A DNA stretch of 64,000 nucleotides from Clostridium kluyveri (GTDB taxonomy: Bacteria > Bacillota > Clostridia > Clostridiales > Clostridiaceae): positions 1,178,001 through 1,242,000 of the forward strand of contig NZ_CP018335.1 in the NCBI RefSeq assembly GCF_001902295.1, in the 5' to 3' direction. A model generated the notes under the pieces. That model saw only the letters and a program-made list of their open reading frames with translations, was not told the origin of the DNA and ran no database searches. Position numbers and translations under genes: made by a program. Within the stretch, counting starts at the first letter, position 1; each line of letters begins with the position of its first letter. This document shows positions 8,098-17,422 of this stretch, one piece after another.

Positions 8098-8149
8098 GCT
8101 AAATTACAATAAATGGTAAATTGTATATTTTAAATCATTACCTAATAAT

Positions 8150-8181
8150 ACCGACCTCTTCATAGATAGGAAGAGGTCGGT
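8150..8181. terminator. Bidirectional terminator between bioA and cotS-like gene
   Basis: Perfect 12-bp stem ACCGACCTCTTC (8150-8161) / GAAGAGGTCGGT (8170-8181) with an 8-nt loop, followed by TTTAGTTATTTT. It lies between convergent genes and can serve both. Confidence 0.85.
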
Positions 8182-8228
8182 TTAGTTATTTTATAAAAGG
8201 TATCAATCTAAGTATATCTTGATAGTGA

Positions 8229-9269
8229 TTAATTAATTGTGGTGTTAAATTTTTTTTCTGTATATTTTCCAAGGCCTATTGTAAATTCTAATTGATTAAT
8301 AGTATTATTAGAAGCTTTTTTTAATAAATAAAAAAAAGAACTCATGTTGCATTTTGTTATATTATTATAGTAGTCTCTGGATATTTTCCAAAATTTTTGA
8401 GGAAAGGATAAGTAAGAAATGATATACTTATAATCGTCCAAAGTTAAACTAGAGACTTCTTCGTAAAGAGATAAGCATTTTATAGCTGTATTTAAATCCC
8501 AATTGATATTATTTCTCTTTAGAAATCTTCTTAAGAAGTAAGATAAATCATGAGAGCAATAATCTATGCTGCATTTATCAAAATCTATTACCCAAATTTT
8601 ATTGTTATTATCGAATATTATATTTTTATTTACATAATCTAAGTGACAAAGGGAAGTCGTTAAATTATTATAGTTTATAGTAGAAGATACTGTAAGTGCT
8701 ATTTCTGCTAAGGTGGAGTTGACTTCAAAATTCTTTAAAAATAATTTAGAAAATTTGTCTTGATATCTGAAAGACAAATTTGAACAATTTAAAAGTTGTC
8801 TAAAATGTTTTTCAAAGGATGTATATATATTTTGAAAATTAATTCTTTTATAACTTTTATCTATTGGAATAAAGTTTTTAGATCTATTGTGCATTTTTGC
8901 TAGGTTTAAAGTAGTGCTAAACAAGTGGGAACTGTTGTCATAATCGCATTTTATACCATCTATCCAGGGTGTTAATATGAAAAGCATATTATTGTATTTT
9001 ACAAAGCGTTCCTTGTGAATTGTAGGCAATATTCTCGGAACATTTATGTGGTTTCTAAATAGCCATTCTATTGCAGAGTATACAAAGAGCAAATTTTCTT
9101 CGTCAAAGTATACTTTTTTTAAGCAATAATTTTTATTTAAATGGGATATTTTATACACTGCTCTTTGTTTGTTTGTGTCTTTAAATTTAATTCTGGTTAT
9201 ATCTGCATTTGCCATATTGTATTTAGGCAGTACATGTTCTTTTACATTTTCCTCAGACAATAAATCCAT
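8229..9269 (-). CDS. CotS-family spore coat protein (aminoglycoside phosphotransferase-like kinase fold)
   Basis: 346 aa. The C-terminal half carries the APH-type catalytic loop LCHLDYVNKNIIF (H-x-D-x4-N, about residues 214-226) and the metal-binding WVIDFDKC (about 234-241), as in CotS/YsxE/YutH spore coat kinases. The N-terminal VYKISHLNKNYCLKK matches the ATP-lysine strand. CotS family proteins are deposited in the spore coat, and some clostridial members may phosphorylate coat components or small molecules. It stands alone, convergent with bioA. Start ATG 9269 is taken as the longest plausible start; a ribosome binding site (AAGGAG) lies just upstream. Confidence 0.8.
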   Translation of the reverse strand: MDLLSEENVKEHVLPKYNMANADITRIKFKDTNKQRAVYKISHLNKNYCLKKVYFDEENLLFVYSAIEWLFRNHINVPRILPTIHKERFVKYNNMLFILTPWIDGIKCDYDNSSHLFSTTLNLAKMHNRSKNFIPIDKSYKRINFQNIYTSFEKHFRQLLNCSNLSFRYQDKFSKLFLKNFEVNSTLAEIALTVSSTINYNNLTTSLCHLDYVNKNIIFDNNNKIWVIDFDKCSIDYCSHDLSYFLRRFLKRNNINWDLNTAIKCLSLYEEVSSLTLDDYKYIISYLSFPQKFWKISRDYYNNITKCNMSSFFYLLKKASNNTINQLEFTIGLGKYTEKKFNTTIN

Positions 9270-9382
9270 ACAAAAACTCCTTAAAAAGTTCTTCCCTTAT
9301 AATAATATTAGAAAGTTTTTTACAATATACGTTCCTTGTTAAAAAAGCAATCTTAAATAATAAAGTTTAGGAGATGATTTAT

Positions 9383-10408
9383 ATGAATATAAGACAAAAG
9401 ATAGAAGATAAAGAAAAGTTGATGTTAATAAAAGAAGCTGCTCTTTCTTCTAACAGCAAGGGAAGAAAGATAAATGAAGAAAAAGACAATATTAGAACTG
9501 ATTATATGATAGATAGAGATAGAATAATACATAGTAAGTCTTTTAGGAGACTTAAACATAAAACTCAGGTATATATAAAAACTCAAGGGGATCATTATAG
9601 AACCAGGCTTACCCATACATTGGAAGTAAATCAAATAGGTAAAAGCATAGGAAAAGGTATAGGATTAAATGAAGATCTAATAGAAGCCATAGCAATGGGA
9701 CATGATATAGGTCATGTAGCTTTTGCCCACAGCGGAGAAGAATTATTAAATAAACTTTTGCCTAGAGGATTTAATCACAGTGAAAATAGTGTACGTGTAC
9801 TTACAAAAATAGAAAAACTAGGTTTAGGATTGAACTTAACTGAAGAAGTTTTAGATGGAATATTAAATCACAGTGGCTTTTCAAATAAGTCAAAAGCTAT
9901 GACATTAGAGGGACAGGTAGTTAGGTATAGTGATAAAATAGCCTATATAAATCATGATATAGATGATTCTATAAGAGCAGGACTGTTAGAAAATGAACAG
10001 ATTCCTTCATATTCAGTAAAAATACTAGGAAATACTAATAGTGAAAGAATAGATACACTTGTGAAAGATTGCATTTACACTACTATAGAAAACATTGAAA
10101 AAGGAGTGAGAGAGGTATCTCTAAGTGAGGAAGTATTTGAAGCCTTAAACATACTAAGAGAATTTATGTTTGAAAAAATCTATAGAGGTAATATACTTGA
10201 GGATGAAAGAAATAAAGCTAAATTTGTACTAGAACAAGTATTTAATTATTTTTTAAAGAATCCAGATAAAATGCCTGAATTTTATGTAAGCATTGTTGAG
10301 AATGAAGGACTTTATAGGGGAGTATCAGATTATATAGCTGGTATGAGTGACGACTATTGTATTATGCAGTTTAATAACATATATATGCCTAAATTTGTTA
10401 TATATTGA
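9383..10408 (+). CDS. dgt: Deoxyguanosinetriphosphate triphosphohydrolase-like protein (dNTPase)
   Basis: 341 aa HD-domain enzyme. FRRLKHKTQVY (54-64), THTLEV with H78, and AMGHDIGHVAFAHSGEE with H107/D108 give the HD metal site of dGTPases, which cleave dNTP to deoxynucleoside and triphosphate. ATG 9383 is chosen because the in-frame ATG at 9374 lies within the GGAGATG ribosome binding site. It precedes dnaG and rpoD, the standard clostridial order. Substrate preference among dNTPs cannot be read from the sequence. Confidence 0.9.
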   Translation: MNIRQKIEDKEKLMLIKEAALSSNSKGRKINEEKDNIRTDYMIDRDRIIHSKSFRRLKHKTQVYIKTQGDHYRTRLTHTLEVNQIGKSIGKGIGLNEDLIEAIAMGHDIGHVAFAHSGEELLNKLLPRGFNHSENSVRVLTKIEKLGLGLNLTEEVLDGILNHSGFSNKSKAMTLEGQVVRYSDKIAYINHDIDDSIRAGLLENEQIPSYSVKILGNTNSERIDTLVKDCIYTTIENIEKGVREVSLSEEVFEALNILREFMFEKIYRGNILEDERNKAKFVLEQVFNYFLKNPDKMPEFYVSIVENEGLYRGVSDYIAGMSDDYCIMQFNNIYMPKFVIY

Positions 10409-10476
10409 AGAATAATTTTTACTATTATATGGGTAAAATACGAATATAAATATAATAAGACTAATTTATATATATT

Positions 10477-10516
10477 AAATAAATAATTAATTTAATATTA
10501 AATTAATTATTTATTT
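10477..10516. repeat. Perfect 40-bp all-A/T palindrome upstream of dnaG
   Basis: The 20-nt arms 10477-10496 and 10497-10516 are exact reverse complements with no loop, and contain only A and T. No T tract follows, so it is a poor terminator. It could end the dgt transcript, extrude as a cruciform or ease local melting ahead of the dnaG-rpoD promoter. The rest of 10409-10672 is extremely AT-rich and otherwise featureless. Confidence 0.7.
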
Positions 10517-10672
10517 TCACAGAAGGATATTTAATTTTTATAAAGAATATATTATATATAATATATTTTCATTAAAAAAAGAAAAATATTTATTTTTAAG
10601 GAAGGAATATAGTAATTTATGTCGAATATATTTATTCTTGAGCGTAATAATTTAAGATAGGGGGGGAATTTA

Positions 10673-12445
10673 GTGATATCGGAAGATGTCATTCAAAGAA
10701 TCAAAGAGGAAAATGACATAGTAGATGTAATATCTGAAAAGGTAAAGCTAAAAAGATCAGGTAGGAACTATTTGGGGCTATGTCCCTTTCATAATGAAAA
10801 AACTCCCTCTTTTAGTGTATCTAGAGATAAGCAAATATATAAATGTTTTGGATGTGGAGAAGCAGGCAATGTAATAACTTTTATAATGAAGTCACAAAAT
10901 TTAAACTTTTTAGAAGCAATAGAATTGTTGGCAGATAGAGTAAATATAGATATAGACTTAAGTAAGAATAAAAATAATAGAAAAAGTACATTTGAGAATT
11001 TATATAAATTAAATGTAGAGGCAGCTAGATATTTTTTTTATTCTCTAAATAAAAATAAATCCGCTAAATCATATCTATTAAACCGGGGCATAACGGAACA
11101 TACCATAATAAAATTTGGTCTTGGATATTCTAATGATAGTTGGAATCATATGATGAATTTTTTAAAAGATAAAGGATTTACAGAGTTAGATATGCTTTCA
11201 AATGGACTTATAATTAAGAGTGAAAAAGGAAATTATTATGATAGATTTAGAAATAGAATAATGTTTCCAGTATTTGACTATAGGGGAAAAATAATAGGAT
11301 TTGGAGGTAGGGTATTAGACAATTCAAAGCCCAAATATTTAAATTCACCAGAAACTCCTTTATTTAAAAAAGGTGTAAATCTCTACGGGTTAAATTTTGC
11401 TATAAAAAGCAATACATCTAGGACTCTCATAATTGTAGAAGGGTACATGGACTGTATAGCTCTCCATCAATATGGTATAAAAAATGTTGTAGCTTCTTTA
11501 GGAACAGCTCTCACTGTAAATCAGGCAAAGCTCATGGCAAGATATGTAGATAAAGTAATATTATCCTATGATGCGGATAAGGCAGGTGAAATAGCTACAT
11601 TAAGAAGTATGAGTATACTTAAAAATGTAGGTTTAGAGGTGAAGATTCTATCTATACCTCAGGGAAAAGATCCAGATGAATTTATTAGAAATAATGGAAG
11701 GGAATCATTTTTGGAGCTTATACAAGAAGCTGATGACTTAATAGATTATAGAATTAAAAATATAAAAAAGAATATAGATTTCAATAATTCACAAGATATT
11801 GCAAAGTATACAGAAAAAGTATTAAAAATATTAGTCGAGTTAAATCCCATAGAAAGAGAAATACATATAAAGAAGTTATGGGAAGATACAGGTATAAAGG
11901 AACAGATACTTCATGACATGTTGAATATAAATGTACAAAAAAATGTAAAAAAAGATGTAAATATGAATATAGATATGGGTTTTGGACAAAAATTATATTT
12001 AGAACCCGCATATTTAAAGGCAGAGAGAGCTTTTTTGAAGCTTATACTAGAAAATGATGAAGCTTTTAAATATAGTTTGAACGAAATAGGAAATGATGAA
12101 CTTATACTAGAAAGTCATAAAAAAATATATGAATATATAATTGAAAATATGAAGTATGATGATGCACAAAAAAGAAAAAAGTATATAGAATTAAAATGTA
12201 TAGATATAGATACGTCTAAAGAATGGATAAATATTATGGAAACAGAAGTTCAATATGATAATGAAGAATGGATGAATATGTTACATAATTTTACAAATAA
12301 AATAAAAAAATATAAATTGGAAGAATATAAAAAAAATATTATTGGAAAAATAAAGGAATATGAATCTAAAGGAAATTTGGAAGAATCTCTGAAGTTTGCA
12401 CAACAGTTGATGGGAATACAAAAAAGAATAGGTGAAATACAGTAA
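10673..12445 (+). CDS. dnaG: DNA primase
   Basis: 590 aa. The N-terminal CHC2 zinc site is C37, H40, C58, C61. The catalytic core follows, with the TOPRIM domain containing IIVEGYMDCIALHQYG and VILSYDADKAG (E and DxD metal ligands). The C-terminal helicase-binding domain is divergent, as usual. It makes RNA primers for DNA replication together with DnaB. The start is GTG 10673 behind GGGGGGAA. rpoD begins 20 bp after the stop, so the two form the macromolecular synthesis operon core. Confidence 0.97.
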   Translation: MISEDVIQRIKEENDIVDVISEKVKLKRSGRNYLGLCPFHNEKTPSFSVSRDKQIYKCFGCGEAGNVITFIMKSQNLNFLEAIELLADRVNIDIDLSKNKNNRKSTFENLYKLNVEAARYFFYSLNKNKSAKSYLLNRGITEHTIIKFGLGYSNDSWNHMMNFLKDKGFTELDMLSNGLIIKSEKGNYYDRFRNRIMFPVFDYRGKIIGFGGRVLDNSKPKYLNSPETPLFKKGVNLYGLNFAIKSNTSRTLIIVEGYMDCIALHQYGIKNVVASLGTALTVNQAKLMARYVDKVILSYDADKAGEIATLRSMSILKNVGLEVKILSIPQGKDPDEFIRNNGRESFLELIQEADDLIDYRIKNIKKNIDFNNSQDIAKYTEKVLKILVELNPIEREIHIKKLWEDTGIKEQILHDMLNINVQKNVKKDVNMNIDMGFGQKLYLEPAYLKAERAFLKLILENDEAFKYSLNEIGNDELILESHKKIYEYIIENMKYDDAQKRKKYIELKCIDIDTSKEWINIMETEVQYDNEEWMNMLHNFTNKIKKYKLEEYKKNIIGKIKEYESKGNLEESLKFAQQLMGIQKRIGEIQ

Positions 12446-12465
12446 TGGTCAAGGGAGGCAAGTAA

Positions 12466-13530
12466 ATGAAAGATAAAAGTGCAAAAGTAAAATTAGTTAA
12501 GAAGCTCATAGAAAAAGGTAAAAAAAACGGCACTTTAACTTATAAAGAAATAATGGATGAATTACAAGAGGTAGATTTAAGTCCACAGCAAATAGAAAAA
12601 ATATATGAGGTACTTGAATCTATGGGAATAGAAGTGAATGGAGATATGAATGAGCTAGAATTAAATGAAAAAAATTTAGATTTATCGGTTCCAGAAGGCA
12701 TTGCTATAGATGATCCCGTAAGAATGTATCTAAAGGAAATAGGTAAAGTACCTTTGCTTTTACCTGAAGAAGAAATGTCCCTTGCAAAAAAAATAGAAGA
12801 AGGAGATCAAATTGCCAAAAAGAAATTAGCAGAAGCTAATTTAAGACTAGTAGTCAGTATAGCAAAAAGGTATGTGGGAAGAGGAATGCTTTTTTTAGAT
12901 TTAATTCAGGAAGGGAATTTAGGTCTTATAAAGGCTGTGGAAAAATTTGATTATAGGAAAGGATTTAAGTTTAGTACTTATGCAACCTGGTGGATAAGGC
13001 AGGCAATTACAAGGGCAATAGCAGATCAGGCTAGAACTATAAGAATACCAGTTCATATGGTGGAAACTATAAATAAACTTATAAGAGTTTCAAGACAGTT
13101 ACTTCAAGAACTGGGAAGGGAACCCCATGCAGAGGAAGTAGCTAAGATAATGGAGATGCCCGTAGATAAGGTCAGGGAAATTATGAAAATAGCACAAGAA
13201 CCAGTATCTTTAGAAACTCCAATTGGAGAAGAAGAAGATAGTCATCTGGGAGACTTTATACCTGATGATGAGGCTCCGGCTCCAGCAGAAGCAGCAGCTT
13301 TCACTATGCTTAAAGAACAGCTTATAAATGTACTGGATACTTTAACTCCAAGAGAGGAAAAAGTATTAAGGTTAAGATTTGGATTAGATGATGGAAGAGC
13401 AAGGACTTTAGAAGAAGTGGGAAAAGAATTTAATGTAACTAGAGAAAGAATAAGACAGATAGAGGCAAAAGCACTTAGAAAGTTGAGACATCCAAGCAGA
13501 AGTAAAAAATTAAAGGATTATCTAGATTAA
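12466..13530 (+). CDS. rpoD: RNA polymerase primary sigma factor SigA
   Basis: 354 aa. An acidic region 1.1-like N-terminus is followed by region 1.2 (DDPVRMYLKEIGKVPLL), region 2 (ANLRLVVSIAKRYVGRG, LIQEGNLGLIKAVEKFDYRKG, FSTYATWWIRQAITRAI), region 3 (PVHMVETINKL) and region 4 with the helix-turn-helix VTRERIRQIEAKALRKLRHP. Length matches firmicute SigA. The TTGACA/TATAAT-like promoters noted in this window are its targets. It is co-transcribed with dnaG and ends at a hairpin terminator. Confidence 0.98.
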   Translation: MKDKSAKVKLVKKLIEKGKKNGTLTYKEIMDELQEVDLSPQQIEKIYEVLESMGIEVNGDMNELELNEKNLDLSVPEGIAIDDPVRMYLKEIGKVPLLLPEEEMSLAKKIEEGDQIAKKKLAEANLRLVVSIAKRYVGRGMLFLDLIQEGNLGLIKAVEKFDYRKGFKFSTYATWWIRQAITRAIADQARTIRIPVHMVETINKLIRVSRQLLQELGREPHAEEVAKIMEMPVDKVREIMKIAQEPVSLETPIGEEEDSHLGDFIPDDEAPAPAEAAAFTMLKEQLINVLDTLTPREEKVLRLRFGLDDGRARTLEEVGKEFNVTRERIRQIEAKALRKLRHPSRSKKLKDYLD

Positions 13531-13551
13531 AGCACCATTTGCAGGGTGCTT
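13530..13551 (+). terminator. Rho-independent terminator of dnaG-rpoD
   Basis: AAGCACC (13530-13536) / GGTGCTT (13545-13551), 8-nt loop, then TTATATAT; the stem begins on the last base of the rpoD stop codon. Confidence 0.75.
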
Positions 13552-13590
13552 TTATATATAGGATATCATCTTAGTGGAGGGTGCAGTTTG

Positions 13591-13599
13591 TGCTATAAT
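13591..13599 (+). promoter_or_regulatory. Extended -10 promoter for the PH-domain/trmK/nif3 operon
   Basis: TGCTATAAT (TGn plus perfect TATAAT) lies 24 bp before the next start codon. No good -35 hexamer at 17 bp, which is typical of extended -10 promoters. Confidence 0.6.
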
Positions 13600-13623
13600 G
13601 GGCATTGAAAGGTGGTGAATAGT

Positions 13624-14511
13624 GTGAAAATTTATAAGTCAGCAAAAGGTATAGGGGTATATATTATATTGGGTGTGTCCATTTTATATAATAGTTTACT
13701 AATATTTTTAATATATTATGTAGATTCTTATGAAATATCTATTCTTTTAAAATTCACTTTAATAGCCATTAATCTATATCAGTTATATTATATTATAGTC
13801 TGTGGAACATTAAGATATTTTATAGATGCAGAAAATTTATATATAACTAGCATGTTAAAACTTAAAAATGAAAAAATTTCTTTTGGCAGCATTCAAATGT
13901 ATCAGAAGTCAAAGGGTAGAATTAAGGGAGTAAAGGTATCGGGATATGGTAAAAATAAATTTGCCATAGGTAAATCTTTTATTCATAAAATAGGGAATAC
14001 GCAGATGTTTGTCACTTCAACTGAAAATGTCATATATTTAAAAACAGGCACAACAAGTTATGCTTTATCTCCGGAAAATTTTTATGGATTTGAATTGGAA
14101 TTGAATAAAAAAAATATATTTTATTCGGAATGGGAAAATAAATTAAGTAAAATTGTTAATCCAAGTAGAAAACAAAAGTTTTTTATACCATTTGTAATTA
14201 CTGCTATAATTATAATTTTAATTACTTTAAATCCAATAATATTATATCTTCATGGAAATTTACCTGATAAAATGCCTCTTAGTTTTCAACCCAATTTTAC
14301 AGCCGTAGAATTTGGGACAGGTAGGCAGTTTGCATTTAAACAAATGAGTTATGGTCTCTTAAATATGGGGCTATTGTTTTGTATGTACTATGCAGGATAT
14401 ATTTATTCTAGATATGACGAAAGATACTCTTATAAGTTTTTATATGCAGCATTGATAGTCTCAATAATTTTTTTAGTTATGCAGATGAAGATAATTTATA
14501 CATTTAGATAA
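13624..14511 (+). CDS. Membrane protein with a bacterial PH-like domain
   Basis: 295 aa from GTG 13624, with AGGTGG at 13610-13615; the GTG codons at 13612 and 13615 overlap that site. Two N-terminal transmembrane segments (about 9-33 and 38-60) are followed by a beta-rich domain (about 62-170: YFIDAENLYITSML...YALSPENFYGFELEL) of the bacterial PH type, then three more hydrophobic segments (about 187-208, 242-262, 272-290). No enzymatic motif. It shares the interval between rpoD and trmK in clostridia but I do not recognise a function. Confidence 0.65.
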   Translation: MKIYKSAKGIGVYIILGVSILYNSLLIFLIYYVDSYEISILLKFTLIAINLYQLYYIIVCGTLRYFIDAENLYITSMLKLKNEKISFGSIQMYQKSKGRIKGVKVSGYGKNKFAIGKSFIHKIGNTQMFVTSTENVIYLKTGTTSYALSPENFYGFELELNKKNIFYSEWENKLSKIVNPSRKQKFFIPFVITAIIIILITLNPIILYLHGNLPDKMPLSFQPNFTAVEFGTGRQFAFKQMSYGLLNMGLLFCMYYAGYIYSRYDERYSYKFLYAALIVSIIFLVMQMKIIYTFR

Positions 14512-14559
14512 TATTGAATCTTATGATTTTCAATGAGCCACTTTAGAATGGAGAATTAT

Positions 14560-15249
14560 ATGGAAATTAGTTTAAGACTTAAAACTTTATTAAATATGGT
14601 GGATAACTGCCAGTGTATGGCAGATATAGGAACAGATCATGGCTATGTGCCTATTTATCTAGTAAAGAATAAAATTTGCAGGAGAGCTATAGCTTCTGAT
14701 ATAAATAAAGGACCTATAAAAAAAGCAGAGTTTAATATAAAGCTTCATAAATTGGAAGATAAAATACACTGCAGATTAGGCAGAGGACTTTCAACTATAA
14801 GTCCGGGGGAAGCTGAGGAAATAGTAATTGCAGGTATGGGAGGAAATCTTATAAGGGATATAATAGAAGAAGATCTGGAAGTGTTTAAGAGGGCAAAATC
14901 ATTAATCCTCCAACCTATGCAGCATTCGCAGGTATTAAGAAAGTATATATATACCAATGGATTTAAAATATTAGATGAAGAATTATGTATTGACGAAAAT
15001 AAATTTTATGAGATAATAAAAGTAAAATATGATAAAGATATTAAATATGTAGACAGTATATTTTATGAAGTAGGAGAGGCATTAATAAAAAAGAAACACA
15101 GCCTTGTTCTTAAATTTTTAAAGAATAAAATTGATAATTATAATAAGATAATTTTAAATATAAATAAAGATACGAAACTGGCAAATAAAAGAAAAGTAAA
15201 TTTATTAAGTAAAATAGAAAAATTGCAGGAGCTGATAGAATGTATTTGA
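14560..15249 (+). CDS. trmK: tRNA (adenine(22)-N1)-methyltransferase
   Basis: 229 aa from ATG 14560 (TGGAGA seven bases upstream). A longer frame exists to ATG 14533, but the B. subtilis homologue begins at the KLSKRL-like segment equivalent to MEISLRL here. SAM-binding motif I is MADIGTDHGYVPIYL, followed by ASDINKGPIKKA and the catalytic-side GMGGNLI and LQPMQHSQVLRKY. TrmK methylates N1 of A22 in the tRNA D-arm. It overlaps the following nif3-like gene by 10 bp, the same pairing as yqfN-yqfO downstream of sigA in Bacillus. Confidence 0.9.
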   Translation: MEISLRLKTLLNMVDNCQCMADIGTDHGYVPIYLVKNKICRRAIASDINKGPIKKAEFNIKLHKLEDKIHCRLGRGLSTISPGEAEEIVIAGMGGNLIRDIIEEDLEVFKRAKSLILQPMQHSQVLRKYIYTNGFKILDEELCIDENKFYEIIKVKYDKDIKYVDSIFYEVGEALIKKKHSLVLKFLKNKIDNYNKIILNINKDTKLANKRKVNLLSKIEKLQELIECI

Positions 15250-16055
15250 GGGTAGAAGATATACATAATATAATAGAAAAATATGCTCCTTCTATACTTA
15301 AAGAAAGTTATGATAATGTAGGACTTATGGTAGGAGATATGAAGAGTGAAGTAACTTCTATATTGATAGCTTTAGATTGTACTTTAGAAGTAATAGAAGA
15401 GGCAAAACGAAATAAGTGTAATCTCATACTTACCCATCATCCGTTGTTGTTTAAAAGGCCAGATAGTGTAACTACAGATACTTTAACTGGCAGGAAGATA
15501 CTAGAGTTAATAAGAAATAACATAAATGTGTATTCCGCCCATACTAATCTTGATTCTGTACAAGGAGGGATTAATGATATTATTATGGAGCTACTTCAGT
15601 TAAATTGCTGCCATATTATTGATCCTTCAGATATTGAGGATTGTGTAGGAGATAACTGTGGTATAGGCAGGGTTAGTGAGCTTAAGGTTCCTATTACACT
15701 GGGGGAACTTTGCAATAAAGTAAAGAATAATTTAAATATTTCCATGCTGAGATATTCAGGAAGTGAATCCAAAATTATAAATAAAATAGCAGTTATAAAT
15801 GGAAGTGGAGAAAGTTATTTTAATTCTGCAAAGCTATTAGGTGTAGATTGTATAATTACTGGAGATACTACTTATCATTATGTAAGTGATTTTCAAGAAG
15901 AGGGAATTGCTGTAATTGATGCCGGTCACTTTGAAACAGAATGGCCTGCTATGAGAAAAATAGCAGAGGTTTTAATGCAAAAAATGGAATCTAATGGATT
16001 TTGTAATACTGTAATTTTATCAAAAGTAAATAGAAGTCCGTATAAATATAAGTAG
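15240..16055 (+). CDS. Nif3-like dinuclear metal-centre protein (YqfO/GTP cyclohydrolase I type 2 homologue)
   Basis: 271 aa. Typical Nif3 features: ESYDNVGLMVGD at the N-terminus, LTHHPLLF (metal histidines), VYSAHTNLDSVQGGIND and, near the end, ITGDTTYHYVSDFQEEGIAVIDAGHFETEW with the last metal ligands. Length is that of the short form without the central PII-like insert. The molecular role is unsettled; annotations as GTP cyclohydrolase are weakly supported for the family. It starts within the end of trmK, implying translational coupling. Confidence 0.88.
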   Translation: MYLRVEDIHNIIEKYAPSILKESYDNVGLMVGDMKSEVTSILIALDCTLEVIEEAKRNKCNLILTHHPLLFKRPDSVTTDTLTGRKILELIRNNINVYSAHTNLDSVQGGINDIIMELLQLNCCHIIDPSDIEDCVGDNCGIGRVSELKVPITLGELCNKVKNNLNISMLRYSGSESKIINKIAVINGSGESYFNSAKLLGVDCIITGDTTYHYVSDFQEEGIAVIDAGHFETEWPAMRKIAEVLMQKMESNGFCNTVILSKVNRSPYKYK

Positions 16056-16086
16056 AAATGAAGGTGATTTCATTTCTGCTTTTTTA
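16054..16086 (+). terminator. Rho-independent terminator after nif3-like gene
   Basis: AGAAATGAA (16054-16062) / TTCATTTCT (16069-16077), 6-nt loop, then GCTTTTTTA. It partly separates this operon from the zinc-ribbon gene 90 bp downstream. Confidence 0.7.
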
Positions 16087-16144
16087 ATTTAGTAATAATA
16101 TCATATATTTGAAGATGAATTAATTTAATAGGGAGGGTAGTATT

Positions 16145-16855
16145 ATGATGGATTTGCTCGTTGAAATTCAAGATAATAAGGAAATAATAAAGAAATGTAA
16201 AAAAGAATTAAAAATTGATTTAGGTATTCATTCTATGAAAAAAATAAAGGATGAATTTGAACAGGAAAAAGAAAAATATAAATCTGTAGATACTAAACTA
16301 AAAAAAAATAAAATAGAAATAGAAAATGTTGAAAATAAACTTAATATTATTAAGCAAGAAATAACTTCTGAAGAGGATAAATTATATAGAAATTCAAAAT
16401 ATGATTTGAAGTTGATTAATTCGTTGGAAAAATCTATTGAATCAAAAGTAAGTAAAATGAAAGAATTAGAGGAGAAAAATCTAAAACTGTTATATGAAGA
16501 GGAAGAGTTGTTACAACAAAAGGAATGTAGTGGAAAAAGGTTAATTACTCTTAAGGATGATTTTCATAAAAGTAAAAAAACCAGTAGTGAAAAAATAATT
16601 AAAATTAAACAAAATATAGAAAAAGCCCAGCAGAATATTCTAGATATTGAGAAGCGGATTCCAAAAGAATTGTTGGATAAGTTTAATCAGCTATCCTCCA
16701 TTAAAGGAACAGGAGCTGCCAGATTATCAGAGGGGGTATGTTTGGGATGTAAAATGAAAGTATCTGCCATGACTATAGATAATGTGAAAAATCATAGAGG
16801 TATAGTTTACTGTGATAATTGTGGAAGGATAATAAGTTGTAATAAAATATCTTAA
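16145..16855 (+). CDS. Coiled-coil protein with C4-type zinc ribbon
   Basis: 236 aa. Residues about 25-185 are charged heptads rich in Lys, Glu, Asn and Ile, predicting an antiparallel coiled coil. The C-terminus carries the zinc ribbon CLGC...YCDNCGRII (two CxxC pairs about 25 residues apart). This is the DUF164/CT398 architecture, often found beside nif3-like genes. CT398-type proteins have been linked to type III secretion and RpoN in chlamydia; the role in clostridia is unknown. ATG at 16145 or 16148 (two consecutive ATGs) behind GGGAGGG. Confidence 0.8.
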   Translation: MMDLLVEIQDNKEIIKKCKKELKIDLGIHSMKKIKDEFEQEKEKYKSVDTKLKKNKIEIENVENKLNIIKQEITSEEDKLYRNSKYDLKLINSLEKSIESKVSKMKELEEKNLKLLYEEEELLQQKECSGKRLITLKDDFHKSKKTSSEKIIKIKQNIEKAQQNILDIEKRIPKELLDKFNQLSSIKGTGAARLSEGVCLGCKMKVSAMTIDNVKNHRGIVYCDNCGRIISCNKIS

Positions 16856-16950
16856 AATTAACAGATGTTTTCAATTATTATCTAATTTAACCTATAATTT
16901 ATTTCAGATTTTTATTGTAATGTGTTATTAACTGTGATATTATTTAACTC

Positions 16951-17307
16951 GTAAGTAAGCCAGACAATCGCTGCTGTATAATTACAGGAGAGGAAAGTCC
17001 GAGCTTCATAGGGCAGGGTGCTGGGTAATACCCAGTCAGGGTGACCTGAAGGAAAGTGCAACAGAAATATACCGCTGAAGCAACAAGAAATTATTGCTTC
17101 AGTAAGGATGGAAAGGCGAGGTAAGAGCTCACCAGCGCATTGGTGACTTTGCGGCTGTGTAAACCCCACCTGAAGCAAGATCGAATAGGAAAGCGTATTA
17201 AAAAGTGGCCCGCTTTGCTTTCGGGTAGTATCGCTGGAGCCTATTGGTAACAATAGGCCTAGATAGATGATTGTCTAATACAGAACTCGGCTTATAGGTT
17301 TACTTAC
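16951..17307 (+). ncRNA. rnpB: RNase P RNA, bacterial type
   Basis: The conserved 5' core GAGGAAAGTCCGAGC begins near 16991, with the P4-side ACAGAACTCGGCTTATAG near 17280-17296. Further hallmarks are GGTAAGAGCTCACCAGC (17119-17136) and GTAAACCCCACC (17158-17170). Terminal arms GTAAGTAAGCC (16951-16961) and GGTTTACTTAC (17298-17307) form helix P1 and set the ends. It is the catalytic RNA for tRNA 5' maturation. The gene lies just after the zinc-ribbon gene and is followed by a terminator. Confidence 0.95.
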
Positions 17308-17317
17308 CCATTGAAAA

Positions 17318-17348
17318 CACTAGGCTTGTAGCTTAGTGCTTTTTATTT
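17318..17348 (+). terminator. Terminator of rnpB
   Basis: CACTAGGC (17318-17325) / GCTTAGTG (17331-17338, one G-U pair), 5-nt loop, then CTTTTTATTTT. Confidence 0.8.
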
Positions 17349-17361
17349 TGCCATACTAATT

Positions 17362-17388
17362 GCCACCAATTATTAACAAATTGGTGGC
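17362..17388. terminator. Terminator of the small minus-strand gene at 17423-17623
   Basis: Perfect 10-bp stem GCCACCAATT (17362-17371) / AATTGGTGGC (17379-17388) with 7-nt loop. A-rich on the left and T-rich on the right, so it can work in either direction. Confidence 0.75.
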
Positions 17389-17422
17389 TTTAATATTTTG
17401 TATTATACAATGATTCTTATAT

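Noticed and set aside
12466..13530. Alternative sigma factor instead of SigA
   Set aside because: All regions 1.2 to 4.2 are present, the protein follows dnaG and length matches the primary sigma factor.
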